Assembly (NCBI GenBank): GCA_028023455.1
Contig: JAQFVV010006197.1
Location: 15,375,254-15,439,253, forward strand
Reading direction: 5' to 3'
Length of the DNA stretch: 64,000 nucleotides
DNA from: Epiperipatus broadwayi
Taxonomy: Eukaryota > Onychophora > Udeonychophora > Euonychophora > Peripatidae
The notes beneath the pieces were generated by a model. The model did not search any database, had not been told where the DNA came from, and saw only the letters and a list, made by a program, of their open reading frames with translations. A program made the translations under genes and the position numbers. This document shows positions 37,018 through 47,101 of the stretch, in pieces; the first letter of the stretch is position 1; each line of letters opens with the position of its first letter.

Positions 37018-39240
37018 TGTAACGATCAGAATTCGTATATCACAATAACTAGTTGCATCTTCCCTCCACTACAGTCGAAAAGCAGCACTACAGGTAGGTT
37101 CAGGGCCTGCAATGCTGAGATCGAATCTAGTAGATTGATTACACAACATATAACTATGGGATAACGTACTCATTAGCAAACACCTTTTAGGCCACAGGGG
37201 TCAGGGAGATGCAAGAGACATTCCATTACAACTAATATTATTATAAATCTAATGTATGAACTAGTTATATTTGATTGATTTTGACAAAGGATATTATGGG
37301 TATCAGGCAGTAAGGAAATAGACAAGAAGACGTGGATACAATTTAAACTATATTTAATATTAATATAAATTTATTTACAGAAATTGATCTGAATCACTAC
37401 TCCTAATATGGCATAAGTTTACATTATTAAAGCATTTCATTCGACCTGTACCTTTGGGTATATAAGGGTAGCAAACAGTCATTTCATGCCCCAGACTAAG
37501 TACATTAGCTACTGTGTGAAATAAAAGTTGAACGAGATATATGGCTGGGAATTAACTCATCCCAACAATAGATTAGATATATAAAGTTTTATTTATGTGA
37601 TTAATTCTAAAGAGGGCCGGTTACTGGAGGGCAAATAACATGGGAGGCTTGGAAGTGAAATCATAAGCAAAGAATAAAAGAATAGATAACTAGACGAGAG
37701 GAGAGGTAGTATTGATAGAGATGCCATATAATAATAACGGAGCGAACTTTGAGATGCAAGCCAGGAGGAAAATATAAACTCATGGGTGGGCTTTCTGCCA
37801 GGGACTCTATGAGACTGGTCATAATCACAAGTCTGGGTGTATGAAAACTTCTGCCACTGTTACTATCCAACTGCCTGATGGACTCTGCTTTCCATGGGAG
37901 CATTTTGAACTATACCCTTCCGTATGGAGTGGAATGATACCTTTAAACATAGGTATCTGGAGATTTCCCTGGCTTAAAATAAGAGAAAACTTTGGCATCA
38001 CTCAATAATAACACCTATTGTTTGGTAATAGAACTAGATTTATATTTAATTGCTAATAAATGATGACTCACTCCCGAAGCCCACATTTATGAGTGATTAA
38101 CTTACAAACCCTCAAATAACATGATTGGTTTGATTATAAAGTTAAATTCAACAGATACCAATCAATACTAATAATAAAAGAATAAAGATTAAAATTCTAA
38201 CATATTTCTATTGTTAAGCTAAGATATTCGCCCACACAAATTATGGTACACCCACACTCATAGCTAATCGTGAAAGTTAGATGCGTCTCTGAAGCTAAGA
38301 TAATTCATTAAAATATAAAAAGATACTAAGAAAGCATATTAATATAAAATGAGACACATCCAAGAAATAATTTATAAAATATAAAGATTAATACATTGTA
38401 CAGGCTTAAACCTGTATTTATATATGTAATGCTGGTTTATCATGAAAATACGAATATTGGTGACTATTTATCTTTTCAACATGTGTGTGATCAGGTTGGT
38501 CAGCAATATGAGATGGCACTGAGAGTAGTGGGTCGTGTGAAAGTCTGAGTTTGAATCCTGAATATATTACATATATAAAAGCAGGTTTAAGCCTGTACAA
38601 TGTATTAATTTATATAAAGGGTGTAAAAAAATCTGCCCATCCCTCGCATATGTACGTATAAATGGATTATTCTCCTGTACATGAGGGATCAGAATACGTC
38701 AACATGGGTAGGATGACAACCTTGGTACTAACAAGGGCTTTGAACGTTCTATCATCAGATTTCAATGAAATGGAAGGCTGAAGAGTTGTGAGTTGGAATA
38801 GTTTGAAGCCTGACCATTAAAGTATAAAGATTGGCTATCTTAATATAAAGCTGAGCACTGATTGTATATAAGTGTGAGGATAGTAATCTAGACCAACTGA
38901 TGATTTTTAGCATGAAATACGTATATTGGTGATTATTTATCTTTTCAACATGTGTGTGATCAGGTGGGTCAGCAATATGAGATGGCCCTGAGAGTAGTGG
39001 GTCGTGGGAAAGTCAGTTAAAATATAAAAATTATCTAATTTCTGAGCTAGCAGATTCATAAATATAAGATGAGTTTACTATAAATATATTACCTAATAAT
39101 TCCGCGCATTTTGGCAAAGACTAACATTTAATAAAGTTAAGAGGCTAGGTCAGCAATTATTGAGGGATGAAATTAATTATGTCAATAAATAAATATTAAT
39201 AGAAATGGATACCCAAAAAAAAAAGGAAAGATCGTATAGT
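37018..39240 (+). repeat. LTR-like sequence, right inverted arm
   Basis: Begins TGTAACGATCAGAATTC and matches the reverse complement of 32100-33644. It is interrupted by a foldback retroposon at 38391-39018. Without that insertion and its duplicated target it is about 1.58 kb. Substitutions between the arms are frequent, so they are not a recent pair. It may be the 3' LTR of the gag element upstream, since the orientation agrees, whereas the left arm has the wrong orientation for a 5' LTR. Confidence 0.7.
38391..39018. mobile_element. Foldback retroposon, copy 3 (15-bp TSD)
   Basis: Inserted in the right LTR-like arm, duplicating aaaatataaagatta (38376-38390) as aaaatataaaaatta (39019-39033). 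The left LTR-like arm shows the unbroken target. Order: terminal module (atacattgtacagg), forward unit with a B-box-like gagtttgaatcc (near 38548), terminal module inverted (ending near 38607), unique module (about 38625-38870), then a second forward unit. Compared with copy 2 the first inverted unit is missing. Confidence 0.85.
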
Positions 39241-39423
39241 AATTAAACATTTTAAAGGTTACAGATTTTAAGAAGTTTAGTGATTTAAAAAGGATTTACT
39301 TGAAGAGAAATTATAAACAAAACTTTACCTTTGATTTAAGCAGAATGTGCCTGTTTCTGAATGATCCTCTCATTCATGAAGTATGGCGTAGTAGTTTTTC
39401 CTTAACAGTTCATGAGATATTAT

Positions 39424-39800
39424 TTTATATAGCGCTATGTTTTTTTGGTAATAGTAATATTAGCGATTAAGCCAATGCATATGCGCTTTAAAGATAAATT
39501 ATAAATGAATAGTCTTAATTTTTCCAGACATGAGATATAGTATTTGAGAAAGAATGGAATGAATCCACCCATTCTTTCGACCCAAACGTTTATGTATGGG
39601 CAAATCTTAAGTGTGTAGAATTAAGAGCATGAACGTGTTACACGATCACTTTAAATTACATTTGTTATGTTTGAACGAATGACACTTGCTAAATCTTTAC
39701 AATTTACAAACCATCATTCTTTAGTTGAACTTAAGAGTATTCATTTATAATTTATCTTTAAAGTGCATGTGCACTGGCTTAATCGCTAATATTACTATTA
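39424..39800. mobile_element. Inverted-repeat element with 13-bp flanking repeat
   Basis: Arms 39459-39518 and 39731-39800 are reverse complements (taatattagcgattaagcc and tttaaagataaattataaat shared). The direct repeat cttaacagttcat flanks the block (39411-39423, 39801-39813). The middle contains a phrase (gagatatagtatttgag..gaatgaatccacc) also present at 63890-63990. No coding content. Confidence 0.75.
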
Positions 39801-39813
39801 CTTAACAGTTCAT

Positions 39814-40624
39814 TTAATGGTTATGACTCAGCAGCAGTTGATTATGCAGCAGTAAATGGATTACAGCAGACAATTTCAGTTCATTTTAAAAGCAAATAGG
39901 GGATCCAGTGCATCTCCCACTCTCCAAAGGAGAATAGCTAATGCTTACTACTCGGGCATTGCAATGTTATACGTGAAAAGCATATTTTAATGAAAAAGCA
40001 GACGGTAGATCAGAGATTAGACATTTGATATTAACTTAGCCTGACATTGGAAGACTCCGATAGATTGATAGAGAGAGTGAGTTTTACTTTGAACAAGACT
40101 TTATATACCTTTTGTCTCCCTTGCTCTTTATTTTTCGGATCGATCTGGCATTACGTATTTTTTCACCTTTTTGGTCCGCTCAAATAGCCGCAGGTAAAAT
40201 AGTGTATTAAGAGCAGATGTTCCATTTGTCATTTCAATACGAACATTTTACTTTATTTTATTATGTATTTCACCTATGACCTCATTATACTGCAGATGTT
40301 TCTTTAAAACTAATTAAAAGCTTTTAGGAATATTTCTCAGTATTCTATGGTCTCTCCCCACACACTATGACTTACAATTTTACTTAGCAGGGGAATTTGT
40401 ATTTTTAATACATTTAAACATTTAAAAAGGTTAAAACAACTTTTAAGATTTTATAAATTAAAATGTTATCTAACTTTGACTTACATAATAATTAATGCAA
40501 AATATTAAATATTCTAAATTTAATAAATTATTTTCAGTGTGTTAATATCTCATATTGGAGAGTGTGTGCACAAGGCATATTTAACAAGATTTTATATATA
40601 TATATAACCAATACTATTATATAT
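39814..40624. other. Unassigned, mildly GC-richer
   Basis: 39830-40230 contains cagcagcag-type and ctctccc-type phrases, similar in flavour to 49850-50050 inside another LTR-like block, so it may be a distal part of the right LTR-like sequence. No frame or domain is recognised. Confidence 0.4.
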
Positions 40625-40727
40625 TGAGGGTTTAAATTTAGGTGGGAGGGAGGAGTGGGTAGAAGATGATAGAACAAATATGACTGAGATGAAACTAAGA
40701 TTCGAGCTTGATCTTACAGTTTCAATA
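40625..40727. repeat. Short dispersed repeat, copy A
   Basis: Contains gggtttaaat, a G-rich middle and cttacagtttcaatat. The same order of phrases recurs at 43917-44012, 51005-51100 and 63560-63650. Nature unknown. Confidence 0.5.
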
Positions 40728-41272
40728 TATTATTATTAAATTCATTATAAATATTATTCATTGCTCTTTTATTACCAATAATTAAAATATCATCAACATA
40801 TCTAGAATAATGTATTATTGCTTGACTAATTATCCTTTTTTTAATTACAATATTTTCTAATTCATTTATAAATATTGATGAGATTAACCCACTAATTGCA
40901 CAACCCATAATCCATCCCTCATGTATATACCAATATTCATTATTATATTTAAAATATAAACTATTGTGTATTAATTTTAAACCCTCTTCAATAATATTTA
41001 TTATATTTATATCATCTATATGTTTACTTAATTTTTTTTTTAATATATCTATACTTTTAAGTAGTGAAATACTTGGATACATTTTTTCAATATCCATTGT
41101 AAAAATACTTTGATTCCTATTTAATTTATTCTATTTAATTTATTAATAATATCCTCCACATTCTTTATAGAATATTCACCATATCCTAAAACATCTGTTA
41201 TCCATTTATTTATATACTTACAAAACTTCTGTAAAATAAAATCTAACGGCAATTAAATTTTCCAAAGAACAA
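40714..41272 (-). pseudogene. Second PLE family, RT fragment (minus)
   Basis: A frame of 127 codons (41097-40714) carries MDIEKMYPSI (Asp2), GWIMGCAISG and RYVDDILI (Asp102, Asp103). That is a complete set of RT catalytic residues in PLE style. Upstream on the minus strand (41272-41100) a broken frame continues the match to the plus copy at 43500-43670 (FCKYINKWIT..GYGEYS). It is cut at both sides: the fingers are missing beyond 41272 and the thumb and endonuclease beyond 40714. Unlike the PLE at 23 kb it is as AT-rich as its surroundings. Confidence 0.85.
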
Positions 41273-41458
41273 AACATGTTATTGAGTAAAGAATCATCTT
41301 TTATACCTATAATAAATAAGGATATTAATAAGAAGATTGTTACTGATATTGAATTAGTAAATATATCAGTTGATGATAAAAAGAAAATCAATTGTTTATT
41401 AAATAAAGACTTATATGAAAAGAAAATTACTTATAAAAACTATATATTGAGCAGATAA
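41273..41458 (+). pseudogene. PLE N-terminal fragment (plus)
   Basis: A 60-codon frame with LLSKESSFIPI, resembling the 'LSKG..F.P' landmark in the N-terminal part of PLE proteins, then a charged region with DIELV. It abuts the minus-strand RT fragment exactly, giving a head-to-head junction near 41272. It may belong to the same plus-strand copy as 43265-43785, separated by ~1.8 kb of other sequence. Confidence 0.55.
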
Positions 41459-41459
41459 T

Positions 41460-42050
41460 TTCGAGCGGCTCATATTATATTTTCTGTGTATATAAATGTA
41501 TGTATATACATTTACATTTATTAGTTGTTTTTTTAAGAACTAAATGCTGTGTGTATAGAAAGTTTTTTTTTATGATATTATTTATTAGTTTTTTTTTTAT
41601 AGTAGGTTTTTGGTATTATTTATCAGTTTTTTTTATTGGGATTTTAAAAAAAAAAACAAAGGAAAAAGACAAAATGGTAGATTAGTTGTTGTTTTGTTTT
41701 TTTTGTTTTTAATTGGATTGAGAGATTACATCGAAAATGATATTAAAAGAAGTATTTTTTCGTTTATTTTTGGAAACAATTTTTAATTAAAATTTTCTAA
41801 TCTGAAGAGAGGAGATGGGGAAAAAGAATTATAATTAATTCTATTGTCGTGGCTTGTAGTTGGAAGGTGTTAAAAACAAAAATGGAATTAAAGAAATGCA
41901 ATCACTGGCTGGGAACGTGATCAGATAAAAGGTCAATGGAAAAAAGACTATAAATATAGAGACAAACCTATTGTTATTAATTATTAGGTTTTTTTTTTTA
42001 ATAAAAGAAAGAAACTATTATAGAGTGAAAATAAAATGTTAGAAGGCTAA
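41460..42050. other. AT-rich, nothing recognised
   Basis: Long T-tracts. The frame at 41500-41685 is low-complexity and hydrophobic by chance. No feature seen. Confidence 0.5.
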
Positions 42051-42240
42051 ACAACTAAAATCCGTCCCCAGCCGGAAAACTGGCCGATTCCTAGATTTCA
42101 TCACACAGGAAAACCATCTCATGGAACAAGGCCACCTAAGAGAAAGCGAAGCTAGCCAGAGGACAAAATTCGTTACTGTGAATCAACTCCCAAAGGATCC
42201 CAAGGAACGCGTAAAGACACTGATCAATCAGGGTAATATA
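42046..42240 (+). other. Candidate coding patch or exon
   Basis: A balanced-composition island in AT-rich DNA that stays open for about 70 codons without an in-frame stop. It reads …RKTGRFLDFITQ… then …ESEASQRTKFVTV… and …KDPKERVKTLINQ. At its end the sequence is atcaatcagG|GTAATA, a passable splice donor. No start codon or strong acceptor is obvious. It could be a single exon, or a gag-like piece of an unidentified retroelement. No domain recognised. Confidence 0.4.
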
Positions 42241-43264
42241 AACTTTGCTTTTTGATTGAAGTATAGATTGCTAAACTTAAAAACATATCTAATTCAGATT
42301 GTATTTAATCAGTCATGAACTATAAGTTGCGACAATAAAAAGGGTTTTTTTGTTATACATATATTTATAATGCTTATTATGTTTGCATTGCCCAATTAGT
42401 TTTATTTAAAATACGTAATTTATTTATATTTGTGTTGTTTGTTTTTTTAATTTTTTGTCTTTATGGGGGGTTTTCAAATAACTTGACGAAATTCAAGACT
42501 ATAGGAGGAGTTAAAAATAATAATAATCCCATGAACAAATCCCAGAAATTGTTATCGAAATAGAATGTAAAAATGATTTAAGAAAGCATAAATGAAAAGT
42601 TTAAGGGTTGAGTAAATATTGAAAGAGCGGGTAGGGGTTTAGTGTAATAACTTGCTCTTAATAGTAAGCCGCTTAGCCTCTGTACTGGTCAAGATTCGGG
42701 CCAGTCTGGGACAATTATATATATATAAGTAAAAGTGCATGTTCCTTCGAGAACGAAAAATACATATTACTCTTCACCTTTGTTTGTTTGTTTTTTTTAT
42801 TTTATATAAAAAGAAAAAAAAAGGAAAGATAATGTTAGTCATGTTAAGTTTATACAAAAGAGGAAGGTAGAGGAGGAATTATTAATGATTTGTTCTATCA
42901 ATAGTCTTGAATAAAAGAAAAGTAAAAATTATAATAAAGTGAATTATTATTTGAAACATATTTAAGTGTACTGGGTTATTTCTTTAGCGCTTGTATGTGA
43001 TAATAAAACATATGATCGTCGCGTATACTCGCATATTAAAAATGGGATTACAAAGGGGAGGTTAGCTGGATCTGTCATACGTATAAAAATTAACAGCCGC
43101 GAACATAAGATTCTTCTAATTTCGTGGCTCTATGTTCTTTCCCTAGTGGCGCCCTCGTATGATACGATTCCAGCTGTAATTAAAATTTTTGATTCTTAGC
43201 CTACAAACTTTTAGATACAAAAAGTAATGGCACAATATATAGGAGGCTTGTTACTATTATTAGG
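42241..43264. other. AT-rich, nothing firm
   Basis: No recognisable gene. The frame at 42966-43199 (77 codons) lacks any motif. 42640-42715 is slightly GC-richer (cgggccagtctggg). Confidence 0.45.
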
Positions 43265-43785
43265 AAGATCTGTGATTACGAAAGGATTACTATTGTTGTA
43301 ATGTATCATAAGGATTATATTGACAGAATAGAAAATGAAATAAATAAAGTAGGATATGGTAAATTATTAAAAGATTTAATTGCAGGGATAAAAAACAAAT
43401 ATTCAAAACTACTTAATAAAATGAAAGATTATAAAAATATAGATATAAATGAATATAATTTATTGTATCCTTCTTATGAAAATCCATATATTTTTACAAA
43501 GGTTAAAACTCACAAAAATAATAACCCATTGAGGCTGTTGTTTAACTTTAGTAATTTTATTTTACAGAAGTTTTGTAAGTATATAAATAAATGGATAACA
43601 GGTATTTTAGGATATGGTGAATATTCTACAAAGAAAGCTGAGGATATTATTAATAAATTAAAATAGTATGAAATTAAATAGGAATCAAAGTATTTTTACA
43701 ATGGATATTGAAAAAATGTATCCAAGTATTCCACGACTTAAAAGTATAGATATATTAATAAAAAATTTAAATAAACATTGTACTG
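43265..43785 (+). pseudogene. Second PLE family, RT N-terminal part (plus)
   Basis: A frame of 121 codons (43301-43666) preceded by an open stretch with ERITIVVM, which matches the DKG..VVMD fingers motif. It contains FTKVKTHKNN (PLE 'KTHK'), LRLLFNFS and GYGEYSTK. After a frameshift near 43668 the match continues to MDIEKMYPSI near 43702-43731. It is then cut off at about 43785 by an LTR-like fragment. Its last part duplicates, in the other orientation, 40980-41250. Confidence 0.8.
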
Positions 43786-43913
43786 CTTAAGTTTGTACAT
43801 TCGTATAACAGAGGTCAGGTAAAGAGACCAAAGCTGTGTGAGATGGTGAGATCTCGAGACTGACCATACTTCAACTCATTCACCAAGTACAGTCACATAA
43901 CTTTTCTTAGTGA
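43785..43913 (+). repeat. LTR-like fragment related to 14806 edge
   Basis: Matches the first ~120 bases of the element inserted in the hAT pseudogene (minus strand from 14806), sharing aagtttgtacattc, agagacc.aagctg and acttcaactc. Its TG start is replaced by the PLE junction. Confidence 0.6.
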
Positions 43914-43916
43914 TAC

Positions 43917-44012
43917 ACTACGATACACTGGGGTTTAAACTAAGGTATGAGGGTAGGAAAAAGGTGGGAAAAGGTGAAACGAAGATCTGTAAAGCAGAGC
44001 TTACTGTTTCAC
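43917..44012 (+). repeat. Short dispersed repeat, copy B
   Basis: Nearly identical to 51005-51100: both run from actacgatacactgggg through gaaacgaagatctg to agcttactgtttca. Lower similarity to 40625-40727 and 63560-63650. The coding frames crossing both copies (43910-44128, 50948-51130) share only the repeat and are not genes. Confidence 0.75.
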
Positions 44013-44360
44013 ATTCCCTCAGTGATGGAACAAAAAATGTAAAAAAAAAGATTTTACAACAGGTGTCCACCAATGAAGCCTCCATAAAAAAAATTTACAA
44101 GATAACCCATATAACATACAATACATAAATACAATGATGGAACGAAACTGAATTATATACCCAGATCATATTAGATAAGATAATTTACCATCTAGCGAAT
44201 ATTTTCTCTATTCTATTTTTTTATTTTTTTTAAAATTAATTATCTATCATTTTTAAATTATGATAGTCTAACATTGATTTGAAATCCGATCTCCCTTTTT
44301 CATTTATCCTGTGACCGTGTCCATTCCCTCTTCTCTCTTTTTTTTTTTATAAAAAAAAAC
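44013..44360. other. Spacer with T-tracts
   Basis: Lies downstream of the minus-strand gag. No protease or pol motif is visible, so the minus-strand element also ends abruptly after gag. Confidence 0.5.
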
Positions 44361-44363
44361 TTA

Positions 44364-45137
44364 CTAGAATCCTGGGTCTGGTGGGTGATAACTGTCTTTA
44401 TAACTTGACGATTGCAGTCTTGGATTATCAGGCCTCTTTACCTTGTCTGGTGGTTCTTTAGCCCATGGGGTGAAGTCCAGCATGGTTAAGAATTCGACCA
44501 TTTCTTCCACCTCTTTGATTCTGCTGCCTGCCATTAGCTGTTGTATTGGTAATAGCATGTTCCGTTGAATTGTACTTATGATATGAGCATCAGAAAATGT
44601 AAACGTGCTGAGTGATCGAAAGCGGTTTACTTGGCGGATGAAAAATTGTGTGTGTGTCTCCTTGATTGCTCCATACTTCTCCTGGAAAATCGTATTTAGG
44701 ATTCCGCTCTGCCGATCCTCACTCCAATAATACTTCAGTAACATTTTACAGTAATTTGGGAAGTTGATTGGTTTATTTGTCAACATGCCCCACCAATCTC
44801 TTGCATAGCCATGTAAGTGATGGCTAGCGATGGCAGTCTGTTCATGGGAATCCGTGTTATAAAATCTGAAAAAATCCCGCAAGCTATCCAAGTTTGGGTG
44901 GGGATTTTCTCCTATTTCTCCTCGAAATACTTTAATGGTTATTATTTTAGGAAGTTGGGTTTGAGCCCCGAGGTCTGGAATTAATGTTCTGTGGGTTACC
45001 TCTCTCCTACTATTGGTCACTTGATGAGGTGGTAGATCACTGTTAGGGGTCTGACACCTTTGGTTTATTTCCACTTCCTCGTTGATACTGTTGATATCGT
45101 CAGCTTCTATTTTCTGTATCAGAATTTCGTTGTCCAT
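44364..45137 (-). CDS. Gypsy-type gag core (257 codons)
   Basis: The longest open frame in the window. An acidic N-terminal stretch (residues about 1-45) leads into the capsid-like core: ITIKVFRGEIGE near residues 66-77, then ASHHLHGYARDWW (the A..WW landmark of Retrotrans_gag), LKYYWSEDR, then IFQEKYGAI. A C-terminal segment rich in Pro and Lys follows, with no CCHC zinc knuckle before the stop. A degraded relative lies on the plus strand at 34740-35885. The start ATG overlaps the end of the upstream frame by 19 bases in the -1 phase. Being open suggests it is the younger copy. No pol follows, so it is at best a gag-only remnant. Confidence 0.75.
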   Translation of the reverse strand: MDNEILIQKIEADDINSINEEVEINQRCQTPNSDLPPHQVTNSRREVTHRTLIPDLGAQTQLPKIITIKVFRGEIGENPHPNLDSLRDFFRFYNTDSHEQTAIASHHLHGYARDWWGMLTNKPINFPNYCKMLLKYYWSEDRQSGILNTIFQEKYGAIKETHTQFFIRQVNRFRSLSTFTFSDAHIISTIQRNMLLPIQQLMAGSRIKEVEEMVEFLTMLDFTPWAKEPPDKVKRPDNPRLQSSSYKDSYHPPDPGF

Positions 45138-45409
45138 GTCTTGTACTGATTTTGGGTCCGTCTGATCTCGGCGTTCATCTCTTTTCGGTTTTCAGGATAG
45201 CATTCTTCCAATTTAAGTTTGAGAGCCCTGTGTTCCTCTCTCATTTGTGCCAATTCGTAGAGGAGCTGCCTGGTAACATTTTTATATTCTTCGTCTTTTC
45301 TTCGGTCTTCCTCTTCCCACTTCCTTGCTCTTTCTTCACTTTTCCTAAACAATTCCTCCAGATATCTCAGATTAAAATCTTCCTTGCTCGTTTGCTGGAC
45401 AGGTTTCAT
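45119..45409 (-). CDS. Coiled-coil N-terminal gag frame (96 codons)
   Basis: Strongly charged, heptad-like sequence (EELFRKSEER, KWEEEDRRKDEE, LYELAQMREEHRALKLKL) predicting a coiled coil. It overlaps the gag core frame by 19 bases in the adjacent (-1) phase. The plus-strand relative also has a Glu/Lys-rich region directly before its core. Either the two frames were one gag ORF split by an indel, or they are joined by frameshifting; I cannot tell which from sequence alone. Confidence 0.6.
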   Translation of the reverse strand: MKPVQQTSKEDFNLRYLEELFRKSEERARKWEEEDRRKDEEYKNVTRQLLYELAQMREEHRALKLKLEECYPENRKEMNAEIRRTQNQYKTWTTKF

Positions 45410-47100
45410 AACTATTGGTGGAGATTCGAGAAATCCGGATGGTCCAGTTCTTGTTCGTCGTGGTCATCCCCCATATTATCCATGGCCTTGGATGATGATC
45501 ATAATCAATGATGATGATGACTTTTTTCTTTTTCTTTTTTTTGCTAATTATTTTATCCTAACTTTCTTTTCTTATTTGCAGTGAATGATTTGGTGTACTT
45601 TTAAATACAATGTACAACAATTTTAGAACTTTTGTTATTATCTCTATTTTATTAATATCAACGACAAATAAACAGCACTGATAAAAACAACTTTTAAACT
45701 GTGTTTTATGGTTGAATTAACGCTAAAATTTATCCAATACAGTTAAAGTACTAACTGAAAGAGAAAATCAAAATAATGTTACAGCAAAAGGAACTGAAAA
45801 TGTCTCTATTGAAAAGCAATACTCGACTTGTTTTGAAAATGTTCTAATTATTAAATACTTTATCCAGAACAGCGAATATTTTCACAAAGACAGAATTGCA
45901 ATTAATAATATAAGTCTTTTTGAATATGCACTATGAGATTTTGAAAATCAAAAACTATTATAAGATTTATTTTCGAATTAGTGCCTTAGCAATAATTATT
46001 AGGTATGATCTGTATATCTTTACAGCAATAATTATAAACAAAAGGTTTCTTCTAATGGTTAAGTATTATCATTATTATCTCTATTTCCTTGTTTAACCCT
46101 CTGCTATTATGTTTTACGTTTAAATATAAAATTTTATTAATGGCTAATCGGTTACCTCCCTCTCGGTTCTTTTGGCCTACTTGCTGCTTTTACATTTAAC
46201 ACTAATATCCTAACTACTGCCCTTTTTACTACTGCTAAAATTTAATGTTTAAATCTGCTGCTAACAAATATATATATTACTGCCAATATATATAGGAAAA
46301 TAATTTTTTAAATGCTACCTGCCAAATTATTTTGCTACTAACATATATATATTTAGAAGCACACAATTTTATTTATATATAAACATTCGCCAGATCCGGG
46401 TATATTTATTTCGATCCCTCTTATTTAAGATTAACATACATATATATATATTTACAGTATAATTATTGATCCGATTCAAGTCTCATTATTTGGTCTAAGA
46501 AAAATTTATACACGTTTTTTTTTTTAAAAGCAAATTATACATACAAAAAATTTAGCCTGATGACAAAATTTATTTTAGAAGTAACTCCGTTTAGTGAAGT
46601 TACCTCCGAAGCACCATGCCACCAGTTAAAAATATCCATAGACTGAAAGCTTCCCCAAAAATTAATTAGCTACTCCACTTAATTGTGGGCATTCATTAGA
46701 ATATTCGGATTTTCATTTATTACAAATTTTTATTTATTACATTTTTGAATTCCATATGATAACCTATTATATCTAGGACAATACCATACAAAATTATATT
46801 ATGCTACATTGCGCTTTGAGCCGATAAAACTTTTTTTTTGACAATAAAATACAAGATTTGAAATACACTGATTGTCACAATATTTCATTTGGGACAATAT
46901 TTCAATAATTTATGCTATACATACATAGCGTGGTTTAAGTGAAAAATAAAATACAAATGGCTCATATAGCACTATAGCAAGTTTAGATAGGTTTAGATTA
47001 TACAGTATATGTAATTAAATGCCCGAGTCAAACAAAATATATGAAAATATATATGCAAAATAAACAAATATAGATAATATAGAGTTTGAAAATACTATAT
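45410..47100. other. Probable leader of the minus-strand gag element, then AT-rich DNA
   Basis: 45600-46600 is non-coding and lies between gag and a ctggtggcatggtgc phrase (minus strand, 46611-46625), reminiscent of the tggtggca that often follows the 5' LTR in gypsy elements. No minus-oriented TGTAAC start was found to the right, so the 5' LTR is not identified. Confidence 0.4.
46608..46626 (-). promoter_or_regulatory. Possible primer-binding-site region
   Basis: Minus strand reads ctggtggcatggtgcttcg. A tggtggca phrase just inside the 5' LTR is common in animal gypsy elements. The identification is by position and phrase only; the matching tRNA was not determined. Confidence 0.25.
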
Positions 47101-47101
47101 A

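Noticed and set aside
45152-45584. Plus-strand frames of 119 and 66 codons
   Set aside because: Antisense to the gag coiled-coil frame and its upstream leader; no independent signal.
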